Source: Sphingobacteriaceae bacterium (GTDB lineage Bacteria; Bacteroidota; Bacteroidia; Sphingobacteriales; Sphingobacteriaceae). Taken from it: a stretch of 53,338 nt of DNA. Position numbers and translations under genes: made by a program. Numbering within the stretch: the stretch's first letter is position 1; the number at the start of each line of letters is the position of its first letter. Shown piece after piece: positions 27,367-36,125 of the stretch. Location of the stretch: NCBI GenBank assembly GCA_947460875.1, contig CANHGR010000013.1, forward strand, positions 1-53,338. The letters are read 5' to 3'. The notes below the pieces were generated by a model that saw only the letters and a list, made by a program, of their open reading frames with translations, ran no database searches and had not been told where the DNA came from.

Positions 27367-27620
27367 ATGAGAAACTTAAAACTCTTCTTTTAGCATTATT
27401 AATGGCCGTATCATCTAGCGCATTTACAGGTAACAGCTCAACAAACGAAAAACTAGACATAAACGATGCGTTTAAATCATATGTTCATGCAGTGGATCAG
27501 CGAAAAATCAAACACATACCTTCATTACCGACTATCATCCTCGCTAAAAAAAGGTAGTTAAGGACGACTTCTACCAAGTTTTATTTGACCTCTCGCTTTG
27601 GTTGATCCTGATTGATAAAT
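27367..27620 (+). pseudogene. Decayed gene for a small exported protein
   Basis: An ATG at 27367 begins MRNLKLFF and hits a stop. Shifting the frame by one base in the A/T-run gives a perfect signal peptide (LLLALLMAVSSSAFTGNSS) followed by a coding-like stretch, EKLDINDAFKSYVHAVDQR. That frame ends at 27557, while a third frame continues with FITDYHPR, stop, KKVVKDDFYQVLFDLS. At least two frameshifts and a stop have killed the gene. The surviving part recalls small secreted NTF2/DUF4440-like proteins of Sphingobacteriaceae, but this is only a guess. Confidence 0.6.
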
Positions 27621-27659
27621 AGCACAGCTAGAAGAACGCAACACTTATCTAAAACTATT

Positions 27660-27873
27660 TAGCACGTATAATACTAATCTTGCCGCGCAAAGGTATACGC
27701 CTACTTGTATGCAGCCCACCTCGCCCACTCAACATTGTAGCAACCGCAGTGCTTGGCATGTATAGTGAAACATCAAGCAATTAACAACGAAAACAGGTAA
27801 ATAGCGTTATACAGGCTTATATTTATAATAAACCGTCGTTCGATCCAAAATCTAAATGTCATAGGGTTGAGAT
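27660..27873 (+). pseudogene. Second coding relic, family unknown
   Basis: Downstream of the previous relic the plus strand shows disconnected coding-like pieces: VYAYLYAAHLAHSTL, then stops, then NSVIQAYIYNKPSFDPKS, ending at a TAA about 27873. They lie in different frames with stops between. The Ala/Tyr/Leu-rich helical first piece could come from a TPR-like or helical-repeat protein, possibly the 3' part of the same original gene. No function is assigned. Confidence 0.35.
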
Positions 27874-27934
27874 TTAATCGAAATTTTATACTTCCGCGGT
27901 AGCGGGAGATCTTAAATGCTAAAACGATTGATCA

Positions 27935-28384
27935 TCAAGCAGAAGCAACTATTTTAGTTGTACTTCTGTATACAAATGAGTTGTAAATATGTCTTCTTGC
28001 AAAACGCCCTGGAGAATCGGCGTTAACTAGCTTTACGTATACTGCCTTTGGAACATCAAAATATTCGTAAACGCTACCATCGTGAAAACTAACTGTTAAG
28101 ACTTGCGATTTAAATTCAAAATTTAGAATATTTGATGTTTCTATGGTGTTTTTATAATCATTCAACGTACTTTGGAGTGTTTCTGGCGCAATACTGACCA
28201 AAAAATGATAAGCCTCAATAATCGATTTGCTTTTATCATGTGCCTCAGAATGCCTTTCCTCATCATCTGCAAATCTATCCGGGTGCCAATTTTTAATCAT
28301 GGAACGATACACTGTCTTTAACTCATCTAAACCGGCACTTTCGTTTACTCCTAAAAGTTTTCTGTAATCTGAAATTTTCTTCAT
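27935..28384 (-). CDS. J-domain protein with C-terminal KTSC domain
   Basis: From the ATG at 28384 the product has 149 residues. Residues 5-65 form a J domain with the essential HPD motif (residues 34-36, in IKNWHPDRFADD), which stimulates the ATPase of DnaK. After a linker, residues ~93-145 form a KTSC domain (VSFHDGSVYEYFDVP, SPGRFARRHIYNSFVYR), a small domain usually found alone or joined to lysyl-tRNA synthetase-like or DNA/RNA-associated proteins. The combination suggests a co-chaperone that targets DnaK to a specific partner. It starts at the internal ATG because the 15-bp upstream extension begins with a non-ATG codon. Confidence 0.88.
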   Translation of the reverse strand: MKKISDYRKLLGVNESAGLDELKTVYRSMIKNWHPDRFADDEERHSEAHDKSKSIIEAYHFLVSIAPETLQSTLNDYKNTIETSNILNFEFKSQVLTVSFHDGSVYEYFDVPKAVYVKLVNADSPGRFARRHIYNSFVYRSTTKIVASA

Positions 28385-28861
28385 CGCTGCGTGTTGCAAA
28401 TATAGGGATTAAGAAATTAGCGAAAATCTTCTCAGGGATGTTTCTATGCATGTGTAAAAGAATAAGTCGGACCGTCTGGGCTTAAATTTTTAGCTTAAAT
28501 CAATTTGCAAAACTGCTGGATAATGGATTTACGTTTAGGAGTTTATCTTGCATGGTGATCTAGAAATGGCAGTTCTGAATCTCTACGTAATATCGCCAGG
28601 TGCCTTTGGATCACTGCAAATAGTACATCGATGACCGGCGATTTTTTTTTTGATGACACATTGACACCTTTGTGCTTTAGTTTTTTTTTGCCACCGGGCA
28701 AGGTTTAATTTTGCATTTCTACGGCGTTCAGTATAAAAACACTAATTTTAAGAGTAATTCTTCAAGAGATTGAAGTCACATTTGGCAAAAACTCGTAGCA
28801 ATATTGCTGCTCATGGAACCTATAGTATTATAAATCGTTTGTTCTTAAAAAACGTTTGTTC
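28385..28861. other. Divergent intergenic region upstream of the L,D-transpeptidase
   Basis: About 480 bp without a gene. It holds a good -7 box for the plus-strand gene at 28706-28713. AAACGTTT at 28850-28857, just before the start codon, looks LacI-like but is probably chance. Confidence 0.45.
28687..28713 (+). promoter_or_regulatory. Promoter of the L,D-transpeptidase gene
   Basis: TTTG (28687-28690), at the end of a T-run, is followed after 15 bp by TAATTTTG (28706-28713), an exact match to the Bacteroidota -7 consensus TAnnTTTG. The spacing is a little short. The gene's ATG is 148 bp downstream. Confidence 0.5.
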
Positions 28862-30541
28862 ATGCTGAAAATTCTAAAAAAATCGAAATCACTCAAGTTA
28901 ACTTTAGAAAAAGTACAGGCGAACTCGATTGTATTTCTGTTTATTTTTGTCTTCTTGAATCCCGGTTGTAAAACTGGGGATGGCTCAACGCTGGTAACTC
29001 AAGATTCGTTGAGAAAAAGAGCACAAGTCGATTGGAATAATAGTATAGCCGGTAATTTTAGCGAAGAAAGCACGACGGTGTTTGACAGCCTTGAAATTGA
29101 GAAATTTACTCAGCAATACCCTGAATTCGCTGAATACAAAGAACATATCTCAACTTTTTACCGTAACCGTAACATGTCATATGCCTGGTTCAAAAAGAAT
29201 GAATTGATTGAGCAGGCAGGAAATCTGGCCGACAGGGTCATGAACCTCCAAGAAGAGGGAATAAATAAAGGCGTGCCTTATTATCGGGCTTTAGATTCGT
29301 TGATGTACAATTCCACTAATCAACCAATAACTGTCGAAAGAAAAATTCAAGTTGAACTGATGTTGACTGCTCAGTATTTCGCTTTTGCGGCGATCGCGTT
29401 AGAAGGAAAAGATGTCTCTATTTCAAAAGCAACAAATTGGTATCTACCTAGAAAAAAAGTGTCGTACGAAGATTACCTAGATAGTTTGCTGATTGCAAAG
29501 GCAAACGACGATGGCGATCTGAAAATTCCCGTTTACCGACAGTACGAGTTACTCCGAAAATACCTTATCAAATATCAAAAATTAGAACAAAGTGATACTT
29601 GGTTTTCTATAAGGGCAAACAAAATATTTCGTCTTGGAGATTCCTCTATTACTATTAAACAGGTTAGGAAGAGGCTTTTTGATCTCGGCGACTTTAACGG
29701 CGATACTATCAGTAAATTTTATGACATTCAGCTAGAAAATGCAGTAAAGCAATTTCAAATGAGACACGGTTTTCAGCATGATGGTCTATTGGGTAAAACA
29801 TCCTTTAACGAGCTAAACATCCGGTATAAGACTCGCGTAAAACAAATTCTAGTGAACATGGAACGAAGTAGATGGCTTCCTGTGCGACTTAACAACGATT
29901 ATTTGGTTGTAAATATTCCAGAGTTTAAACTGCATGTTTATAGTGGTGACAGTCTCCAGTGGAGTTGCAATGTAGTTGTCGGAAAGGCTATTCATAAGAC
30001 TGTAGTATTCAGCGGAGATTTGAAATATGTAGTATTTAGGCCTTATTGGAATGTGCCTAGGAGCATTGTAGTTAACGAAATTTTACCCGACATGCGTAAG
30101 AATTCGAACTATATTGCTAGAAATAACATGGAAATTACAGGCTTCCTCAATGGGATTCCGACAATTCGTCAAAAGCCGGGACCAGCCAATTCACTCGGAC
30201 TTTTGAAATTTGTTTTTCCAAACAGCTACAATATCTACCTGCATGATACTCCCGCTAAATCTCTGTTTGGCGAAACTTCACGAGCCTTTAGTCATGGTTG
30301 TATACGCATAAGCGAACCGGGACGTTTAGCAAATTTTCTTCTCCGAAATCATGCCGACTGGAATAGTGAAAAGATCAATAGCGCCATGAACACGGGATCA
30401 GAACAATACGTCAAATTACAAGATAAAATACCCGTTTTTATTGCTTACTTCACTGCATTTGTAGATAGAAAAGGGAAGATCAATTTCCGTAAGGATATCT
30501 ACGACCGCGATGACCGTCTTGCATCCATGATTATGGAATAG
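28862..30541 (+). CDS. L,D-transpeptidase (YcbB-like) lipoprotein
   Basis: From the ATG at 28862 this gives 559 residues; a TTG two codons earlier is also in frame. A hydrophobic segment ends in a lipobox (FVFLNPGCKTGDG), so the enzyme is envelope-anchored. A scaffold domain (~75-250) is followed by a peptidoglycan-binding helix bundle (QVRKRLFDLGDFNG to FQMRHGFQHDGLLGKTSFNEL). The YkuD catalytic domain carries HDTPAKSLFG and SHGCIRISEP, with the nucleophile Cys at about 480. It makes 3-3 cross-links in peptidoglycan or attaches proteins to it. Length and order of domains match E. coli YcbB/LdtD. The gene stands alone. Confidence 0.93.
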   Translation: MLKILKKSKSLKLTLEKVQANSIVFLFIFVFLNPGCKTGDGSTLVTQDSLRKRAQVDWNNSIAGNFSEESTTVFDSLEIEKFTQQYPEFAEYKEHISTFYRNRNMSYAWFKKNELIEQAGNLADRVMNLQEEGINKGVPYYRALDSLMYNSTNQPITVERKIQVELMLTAQYFAFAAIALEGKDVSISKATNWYLPRKKVSYEDYLDSLLIAKANDDGDLKIPVYRQYELLRKYLIKYQKLEQSDTWFSIRANKIFRLGDSSITIKQVRKRLFDLGDFNGDTISKFYDIQLENAVKQFQMRHGFQHDGLLGKTSFNELNIRYKTRVKQILVNMERSRWLPVRLNNDYLVVNIPEFKLHVYSGDSLQWSCNVVVGKAIHKTVVFSGDLKYVVFRPYWNVPRSIVVNEILPDMRKNSNYIARNNMEITGFLNGIPTIRQKPGPANSLGLLKFVFPNSYNIYLHDTPAKSLFGETSRAFSHGCIRISEPGRLANFLLRNHADWNSEKINSAMNTGSEQYVKLQDKIPVFIAYFTAFVDRKGKINFRKDIYDRDDRLASMIME

Positions 30542-30718
30542 GCTACACTGCCGTTGCAACTAAATACATACGCCTTTTTAATTTCTACAAAATCAATCTC
30601 AAAGGCTCTAAACAAATTTCAACCCAATTAAACTTAGTTTAAAAAATCCCTTAAAATTTTACCCTGCAGAATCTGAAATATTATTTAATTTTCCATCGGA
30701 TCTAACCAAAATAAAATA

Positions 30719-33265
30719 ATGAAAAAACAAGGCACACCAATTCTATTCGGAGCCGGGAATTTTTTGCCACTTCTAGTAATATTATTTGTTGGTAGTGGAT
30801 GTGCGGCATTGATCTACGAGGTGATTTGGTTGCAGATGCTTCAGTTAGTAGTTGGTGCTACGTCCGTTTCTCTAGGGGTCTTACTTGGTACATTTATGGG
30901 GGGAATGTGTCTAGGTAGTCTTTTCCTTCCTCGTTTGGTTGCACTCAAACATCATCCCCTACAGGTTTATGCGTTTTTAGAACTAGGAATTGGCCTTTTT
31001 GGTCTATTAATTTTATACGGGATGCCTCTAATTCAAAATGTTTATACTGGAATTGCTGGATATGGTCTTAGCAGTGTCTTTCTGAGGTCGTTGATCGCTA
31101 TTGTTTGCCTGCTTCCACCTACCATCATGATGGGTGCTACCCTACCTGCAATATCCCGATGGGTTGAAAGCACGCCTAAAGGTGTTTCATGGATGGGGTT
31201 TTTCTATGGGGGAAATATTTTTGGCGCTGTCGCAGGATGTTTATTGGCAGGCTTTTACCTCCTTCGCGTTTATGACATCGCGATCGCAAGTTATGTTGCA
31301 ATAATTCTTAACATTTTCGTAGCAGGTGGAGCCCTATATGTCTCACGAATTACTCTATACCAGCCCTCAAACACAATAGAAAGTGAAAAGGAAGTAAATA
31401 GTCCAAAAATGACCTTTGTTCTTGTAGCAATCGCATTATCAGGCATGGCCGCCCTAGGAAGCGAGGTCATCTGGACACGTCTACTTTCGATAATGTTGGG
31501 CTATACTGTTTATACGTTTTCCATTATTCTTGCCGAATTTTTGGTTGGGCTTGGAATTGGAAGTGCAATAGGCTCATTATTAAGTCGCAAAAGTAAGAAT
31601 CCCATATTAATGTTGGCCTTATGCCAACTTCTTCTTGTGCCTGCTATGGCTTGGACATCGTACGTGCTGACAGATTCTCTGCCTTATCAATCAATGAATG
31701 TAGAAGCGTTAACGACCGAGTGGTATGTTTTTCAGTTCGACCTAGCACGATCAGCAATCGCCATTGTGATTCCCGCAATATTCTGGGGGGCAAGCTTTCC
31801 ATTGGCACTAGCAGCGGTGGCTTCTGAAGGTCAAGATCCCGCCAGGCTAGTTGGAAGAGTTTATGCATTCAATACGATTGGCGCAATCATCGGTGCCGTT
31901 CTCTTTAGCTTAATCGGCATACCGATTCTTGGAACTGCCTTGTCACAGAAAATAATAATTGTAATTTCTGCAGTATCTGCCTTGACAATGTTCTCGCAAA
32001 CGGCTGCATCCAAGATAAAGAGTCAAGGATTTAGTCTTCGACTTGCGGTAATTACATCAGTTGTTCTTCTATTAGTGTCATTTACAGTTACTCGTATTCA
32101 TACAGTTCCTTGGTTCTCAATTGCTTATGGTCGATACGCAAGTAATTACAACTATCTAATGGCATTGAATAACAACAGACCCGATCCAAACATTAATATA
32201 GTTCCTTTATATGTCGGCGAGGGTCTCAATGGTTCTGTCGCCGTAACCGAATTTAACGGTGTTTTAAGACAATTCCACTCTGTCGGCAAGGTTCAAGCTT
32301 CTACAGACCCACGCGATATGCGGCTTCAAAGAATGCTGGGACACATCACCGGTCTTCTCACCAATAAACCTGAATCTGTTTTAGTAATTGGATGCGGCGC
32401 AGGGATTACTGCGGGAAGTTTCCTAACACAACCTGGGGTACAGAATGTAACCGTTTGTGATATTGAGTCACTTATTCCCAAAGTTGTTGCACCCATGTTC
32501 TCGAAAGAAAATTATGGGATTGCAGATGGAATAGAACAGCAAAATCCTCACATTGTAAATGGAATAAATGTAAAATTTGAATATGATGATGGACGACATT
32601 TTCTGACTACATCCGGTCAGAAGTATGATATAATTTCTGCTGATCCTATAGACCCATGGTCAAAAGGAGCAGCAGCATTATATTCCTTGGAGTTTTTTAA
32701 AACTTGTAAAGAACATTTAAAACCAGGAGGTGCGATGTCTTTATGGGTTCCTTTATATGAAAGCTCTCCTGAAACTGTAAAAAGCACGATAAGCACCTTT
32801 TTTAAGGTATTTCCGGAGGGGATAATTTTTAGTAATGACACTAATGGAGAGGGATATGACATTGTACTATTCGGACAGGCAAATCCTGCTCCGTTTGATG
32901 TTGATCTATTAGATAAAAAATGGCAGAGCGATGCAAATGCATTGGCGCGACGTTCATTATCTGAAGTTGGCTTTAACAGTCCCTACGATCTTTTGAGTAC
33001 ATATGCCGGTCGCGGAGCGGATTTGCAAAATTACATGTCTGATGTAGAGATCAATACTGATCGTAATTTACGTCTTGGTTATCTTGCAGGGATGGCACTT
33101 AATAGTTATCGAGCCGCGGAGATTTTGACCGGAATTGTGCAGCACTATCAATATCCGCGAGACCTGTTCTTAGGATCATCAGAAAGACGTGGAGAACTCT
33201 TCTTTGGTATCGAAGATCGGATAATGCGGATTAAAACAGGACAAGCACCTGCCGTTGGCAAATAA
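30719..33265 (+). CDS. Membrane-fused spermidine-synthase-like protein
   Basis: This 848-residue protein has an N-terminal half of ~14 membrane helices (residues ~10-460) of the type annotated as fused MFS/spermidine synthase. Its C-terminal half is a spermidine-synthase-like Rossmann domain. The SAM-type nucleotide motif VLVIGCGAGITAG is near residue 553, an acidic residue in TVCDIE follows, and the catalytic-pocket Asp lies in SADPIDPWSKGAAALYS (~640), then EHLKPGGAMSLWVP. The domain may aminopropylate a polyamine or transfer methyl groups; the membrane half suggests a substrate at or across the inner membrane. A beta-propeller lipoprotein gene begins 62 bp downstream and may be co-transcribed. 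Confidence 0.85.
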   Translation: MKKQGTPILFGAGNFLPLLVILFVGSGCAALIYEVIWLQMLQLVVGATSVSLGVLLGTFMGGMCLGSLFLPRLVALKHHPLQVYAFLELGIGLFGLLILYGMPLIQNVYTGIAGYGLSSVFLRSLIAIVCLLPPTIMMGATLPAISRWVESTPKGVSWMGFFYGGNIFGAVAGCLLAGFYLLRVYDIAIASYVAIILNIFVAGGALYVSRITLYQPSNTIESEKEVNSPKMTFVLVAIALSGMAALGSEVIWTRLLSIMLGYTVYTFSIILAEFLVGLGIGSAIGSLLSRKSKNPILMLALCQLLLVPAMAWTSYVLTDSLPYQSMNVEALTTEWYVFQFDLARSAIAIVIPAIFWGASFPLALAAVASEGQDPARLVGRVYAFNTIGAIIGAVLFSLIGIPILGTALSQKIIIVISAVSALTMFSQTAASKIKSQGFSLRLAVITSVVLLLVSFTVTRIHTVPWFSIAYGRYASNYNYLMALNNNRPDPNINIVPLYVGEGLNGSVAVTEFNGVLRQFHSVGKVQASTDPRDMRLQRMLGHITGLLTNKPESVLVIGCGAGITAGSFLTQPGVQNVTVCDIESLIPKVVAPMFSKENYGIADGIEQQNPHIVNGINVKFEYDDGRHFLTTSGQKYDIISADPIDPWSKGAAALYSLEFFKTCKEHLKPGGAMSLWVPLYESSPETVKSTISTFFKVFPEGIIFSNDTNGEGYDIVLFGQANPAPFDVDLLDKKWQSDANALARRSLSEVGFNSPYDLLSTYAGRGADLQNYMSDVEINTDRNLRLGYLAGMALNSYRAAEILTGIVQHYQYPRDLFLGSSERRGELFFGIEDRIMRIKTGQAPAVGK

Positions 33266-33327
33266 ACTTGAAGCTAAAATTTTACTGCATTCTTTTATCT
33301 TTAACCATCAAACACCAGAAAACGAAC

Positions 33328-34188
33328 ATGAAAATGTATTTAGTCCCCGCAATCGCTATTTGCATGTTGGCATGCAACAGCGCTCCAAAAACTGAAGAAG
33401 CTTCAAGTGAAACTACTGAACACCGACTCACACAAACATGGGAAACAGACAGTCTTTTGAAAACGCCTGAGTCTGTCTTGTTTAATAGATTGGACAGTGT
33501 TTTATATGTCAGCAATATAGATGGAAAAGAGCCTTGGGCTGCCGACGGCAACGGATCAATTGCTAAGGTAGGCTTAGATGGAGAAATAATATCAGCCGAA
33601 TGGGTAGCAGGGCTAGATGCACCAAAAGGTCTGGGAATACATAATGGAAAGCTTTTTGTCGCAGATATTAAAAATCTCGCTATTATTGACATCGCTACAG
33701 GTAAAATTGAAAAGAAAGTGCTCTTTGCCGACGCGCAAGGATTAAATGATGTTACAATTGACCCTGCTGGTGTCGTATATGTTTCGGACTCACCGGGAAA
33801 GCAAGTATTTAGATATGCAGCTGATAAAGTTGAACTTTTGTTGAAAGATTTGAAAGGTCCGAACGGACTGCTTTATCATAATTCAGCTCTATACGTGCTA
33901 GATGCCGGAGGGATGTTCAAAATGGCAGATGACAAATCACTTACTAAAATAGCTGATGGTATGGAAGGAAATACTGACGGACTAGAAAATATAGGTGGCG
34001 ATGATTATATCATTTCTTGCTGGGAAGGGGCGATATGGTACGTTAAAACCGATGGATCGAAACAACTACTTCTAGATGCAAAGAAAGAAGGATTTAGTAC
34101 TGCTGATATAGGTATCAATCAAGTAACCCGAACTATTTATGTTCCAACTTTCTTCAGGAATACAGTTAAAGCATTTGAAGTGCGATAG
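33328..34188 (+). CDS. SMP-30/gluconolactonase-like beta-propeller lipoprotein
   Basis: From the ATG at 33328 this gives 286 residues; an in-frame TTG at 33268 would add a non-signal extension. The lipobox is in AIAICMLACNSAPK. The rest is a six-bladed beta-propeller of SMP-30/NHL type, with repeated blades of the form GLGIHNGKLFVADI, DVTIDPAGVVYVSD and NGLLYHNSALYVLD, and a likely metal-site Glu/Asn/Asp set (PESVLFN, GPNGLLY, TDGLEN). Members hydrolyse lactones or just bind ligands. It lies directly downstream of the membrane-fused spermidine-synthase-like gene, suggesting a shared envelope role. A bidirectional terminator follows at 34241-34271. Confidence 0.82.
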   Translation: MKMYLVPAIAICMLACNSAPKTEEASSETTEHRLTQTWETDSLLKTPESVLFNRLDSVLYVSNIDGKEPWAADGNGSIAKVGLDGEIISAEWVAGLDAPKGLGIHNGKLFVADIKNLAIIDIATGKIEKKVLFADAQGLNDVTIDPAGVVYVSDSPGKQVFRYAADKVELLLKDLKGPNGLLYHNSALYVLDAGGMFKMADDKSLTKIADGMEGNTDGLENIGGDDYIISCWEGAIWYVKTDGSKQLLLDAKKEGFSTADIGINQVTRTIYVPTFFRNTVKAFEVR

Positions 34189-34240
34189 ACTAACTATTGA
34201 AAATTACACCAAAAAGTAAGTAATTTTAACCTTTCTTAAA

Positions 34241-34271
34241 ACAAAAACCGGGCGATTTGTCTGGTTTTTGT
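34241..34271. terminator. Bidirectional terminator between convergent genes
   Basis: CAAAAACC and GGTTTTTG form the main stem (with G-C and G-T inside and A-T outside) around GGCGATTTGTC. A-rich and T-rich flanks on both strands suit termination of both the beta-propeller gene (ends 34188) and the GNAT gene (ends 34275). Confidence 0.75.
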
Positions 34272-34274
34272 TGA

Positions 34275-34694
34275 TTAATCTCTCTTTAACTCTTTCTCCA
34301 TAATTACAAAATCGAACCCGTCTTTTGAAAATAGGACTTCTGTTTCGATAAAGCCCACTTTCTTATAAAATTCTAGTTTATTCTTCCTTGCGTTGCACCA
34401 TAACCGACTAACGTTAAGTCGTATAAAATATTCGATGATATGGAGTAATAAGGCACTTCCATGACCTTGCCTTTGCTTTTCTTCTACGGTCGCGAGTTTC
34501 CGAAATTGTGCAGAGTCTCCTGCAATAAACAATGATACCACACTAAGTAGCTCACCATTTTCAAAAAGTCCGAAATGCTCAGCTAATTCGTCTTTCGGCA
34601 ACATAATGTGCTCGATCTGCATATTCGGATACATTACCTTATGCCTTATTGGCCAACTTTGCTCGGATGTGATTTTTTTAATAGAAACTACCAT
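34275..34694 (-). CDS. GNAT-family N-acetyltransferase
   Basis: From the ATG at 34694 this gives 139 residues. It has the acetyl-CoA-binding GNAT motif RLATVEEKQRQGHGSALLL (the RxxGxG/A loop is RQGHGS) and a C-terminal strand KLEFYKKVGFIETE typical of motif B. The acceptor is unknown. The start lies only three bases after the stop of the DUF4256 gene (34698), so the pair is certainly one transcript and probably translationally coupled. A TTG immediately before the ATG could also serve as start. Confidence 0.88.
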   Translation of the reverse strand: MVVSIKKITSEQSWPIRHKVMYPNMQIEHIMLPKDELAEHFGLFENGELLSVVSLFIAGDSAQFRKLATVEEKQRQGHGSALLLHIIEYFIRLNVSRLWCNARKNKLEFYKKVGFIETEVLFSKDGFDFVIMEKELKRD

Positions 34695-34697
34695 CAA

Positions 34698-35255
34698 TCA
34701 AACTCTTAAAAATCCACGAAATCCACGCCCAGCATAATAAGATTCTGCCCCGTTATGATAGACAAAAACAGTATTAAATCTCCGGTCGCAAAATAGTGCT
34801 CCCCCTAATTTTCTAATGTCGGGTGGCGTTTGAATCCAACTTGAGGTCTTTAAATCAAACTTCCCTTTCTCTTGTAAAGTTCGATATTGTTCTTCCGTGA
34901 GCAGTTCAATACCCATCTCAAAAGCCATCTGAACAGCACTCGTTGCAGGTTTATATTCCTTCCGAGACTCTAGTGCCTGATGATCAAAACAGATACTCCG
35001 ACGTCCTTTAGGGCTCTCGATAGAACAATCAAAAAAAATAAATTCCGCTGAACGTTCATCATAACCCAATACGTCAGGTTCGCCCGATGCGGCCTCCATT
35101 TGATACAGGGACCATAACTTATGCTCAGAAAAATTAAGTTTTTCTTCCACGTCGACCCATTCTATCCCCTCATGCCGAACCATATTCGATTCAAAGCGAG
35201 TTCTTAAGGTTTTAAGGAGCTCAATCGATTGTTGTTTCGACAATTCTAACTTCAT
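34698..35255 (-). CDS. DUF4256-family protein
   Basis: This 185-residue cytoplasmic protein matches DUF4256. Characteristic blocks are LLKTLRTRFESNMVRHEGIEW, YQMEAASGEPDVLGYD, FIFFDCSIESPKGRRS, KPATSAVQMAFEMGIELLTE and the end FVYHNGAESYYAGRGFRGFLRV. The family is widespread in Bacteroidota and Firmicutes and has no known function. The gene forms a two-gene unit with a GNAT acetyltransferase three bases downstream, which hints that this protein or its product may be the acetylation target. No metal or nucleotide motif is obvious. Confidence 0.88.
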   Translation of the reverse strand: MKLELSKQQSIELLKTLRTRFESNMVRHEGIEWVDVEEKLNFSEHKLWSLYQMEAASGEPDVLGYDERSAEFIFFDCSIESPKGRRSICFDHQALESRKEYKPATSAVQMAFEMGIELLTEEQYRTLQEKGKFDLKTSSWIQTPPDIRKLGGALFCDRRFNTVFVYHNGAESYYAGRGFRGFLRV

Positions 35256-35414
35256 TTCTTTCTTTTATTAGACTAAAACACTAACAACAATAGTACATCA
35301 TTACAGTAATATTATATATTTAGTATAAAATTACACCATATTTGCGCAAGCGAAAAAAGGACAGTCAAGTTTTAAAGTCTGGTATCGAAGTGAATTTAAA
35401 GTAACAAAAAAGAA

Positions 35415-36095
35415 ATGGTAAAGAGCGAAATAACAATTGATAGTGATCCTCATCAGGATTTTGAAGATTTAGTGACTAGTCATTTCAGTACGACTATCGA
35501 CACTCCTCTCAGAGCAGATGCCTTTGAACTGGATGACGACGCTAAAATAGCGCTAATCGAAACGCATTTTTCAGGAATTATGCATGCATTGGGAATGGAT
35601 TTAACTGATGATAGTCTGAAGGATACTCCGAAAAGAGTAGCTAAAATGTATGTAAAAGAAATATTTAGCGGGCTGAATCCTGCGAATAAACCCAGTCCCA
35701 CCCTATTCAAGAATCAGTTTAGCTATAATCAGATGTTAGTTGAAAAAAATATCTCAGTATTCAGCAACTGCGAACATCATTTTGTGCCGATTGTTGGGAA
35801 GGCTCATGTCGCATATATAAGCAACGGAAGTGTTATAGGTCTTTCGAAATTGAACAGAATTGTACGATACTGCTCTCAAAGACCTCAAATACAAGAAAGA
35901 CTTACGATACATGTTGCTCAATTAATCAAAGAAGCTCTGGGAACAGAAGATGTTGCTGTGATTATTGATGCGCATCACCATTGCGTTTCAAGTCGGGGGA
36001 TTAGAGATACGAACAGTACCACTATTACAGCGGAATACAGCGGAAGATTTTTGGATGCTGACACTAAGAATGAGTTTCTAAAGCATATCGGCTAG
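35415..36095 (+). CDS. folE: GTP cyclohydrolase I
   Basis: This 226-residue enzyme converts GTP to 7,8-dihydroneopterin triphosphate, the entry to folate, biopterin and related pterins. The zinc ligands Cys119, His121/122 and the pair His189-Cys190 are in FSNCEHHFVPIVGK and DAHHHCVSSRGIRD; the active-site SQRPQIQERLT segment is intact. An acidic N-terminal extension of ~40 residues precedes the core. It is the first gene of a tight plus-strand cluster (30 bp to the flavin reductase, then MpaB-like and MarR genes), which suggests a special pterin role besides bulk folate synthesis. Whether another folE copy exists cannot be seen. Confidence 0.95.
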   Translation: MVKSEITIDSDPHQDFEDLVTSHFSTTIDTPLRADAFELDDDAKIALIETHFSGIMHALGMDLTDDSLKDTPKRVAKMYVKEIFSGLNPANKPSPTLFKNQFSYNQMLVEKNISVFSNCEHHFVPIVGKAHVAYISNGSVIGLSKLNRIVRYCSQRPQIQERLTIHVAQLIKEALGTEDVAVIIDAHHHCVSSRGIRDTNSTTITAEYSGRFLDADTKNEFLKHIG

Positions 36096-36125
36096 GAACT
36101 CAGTATTAAATGTTTACTCACCATA

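Noticed and set aside
28850-28857. AAACGTTT next to the L,D-transpeptidase start as a LacI operator
   Set aside because: The flanks are not palindromic beyond eight bases and the gene has no link to sugar use.
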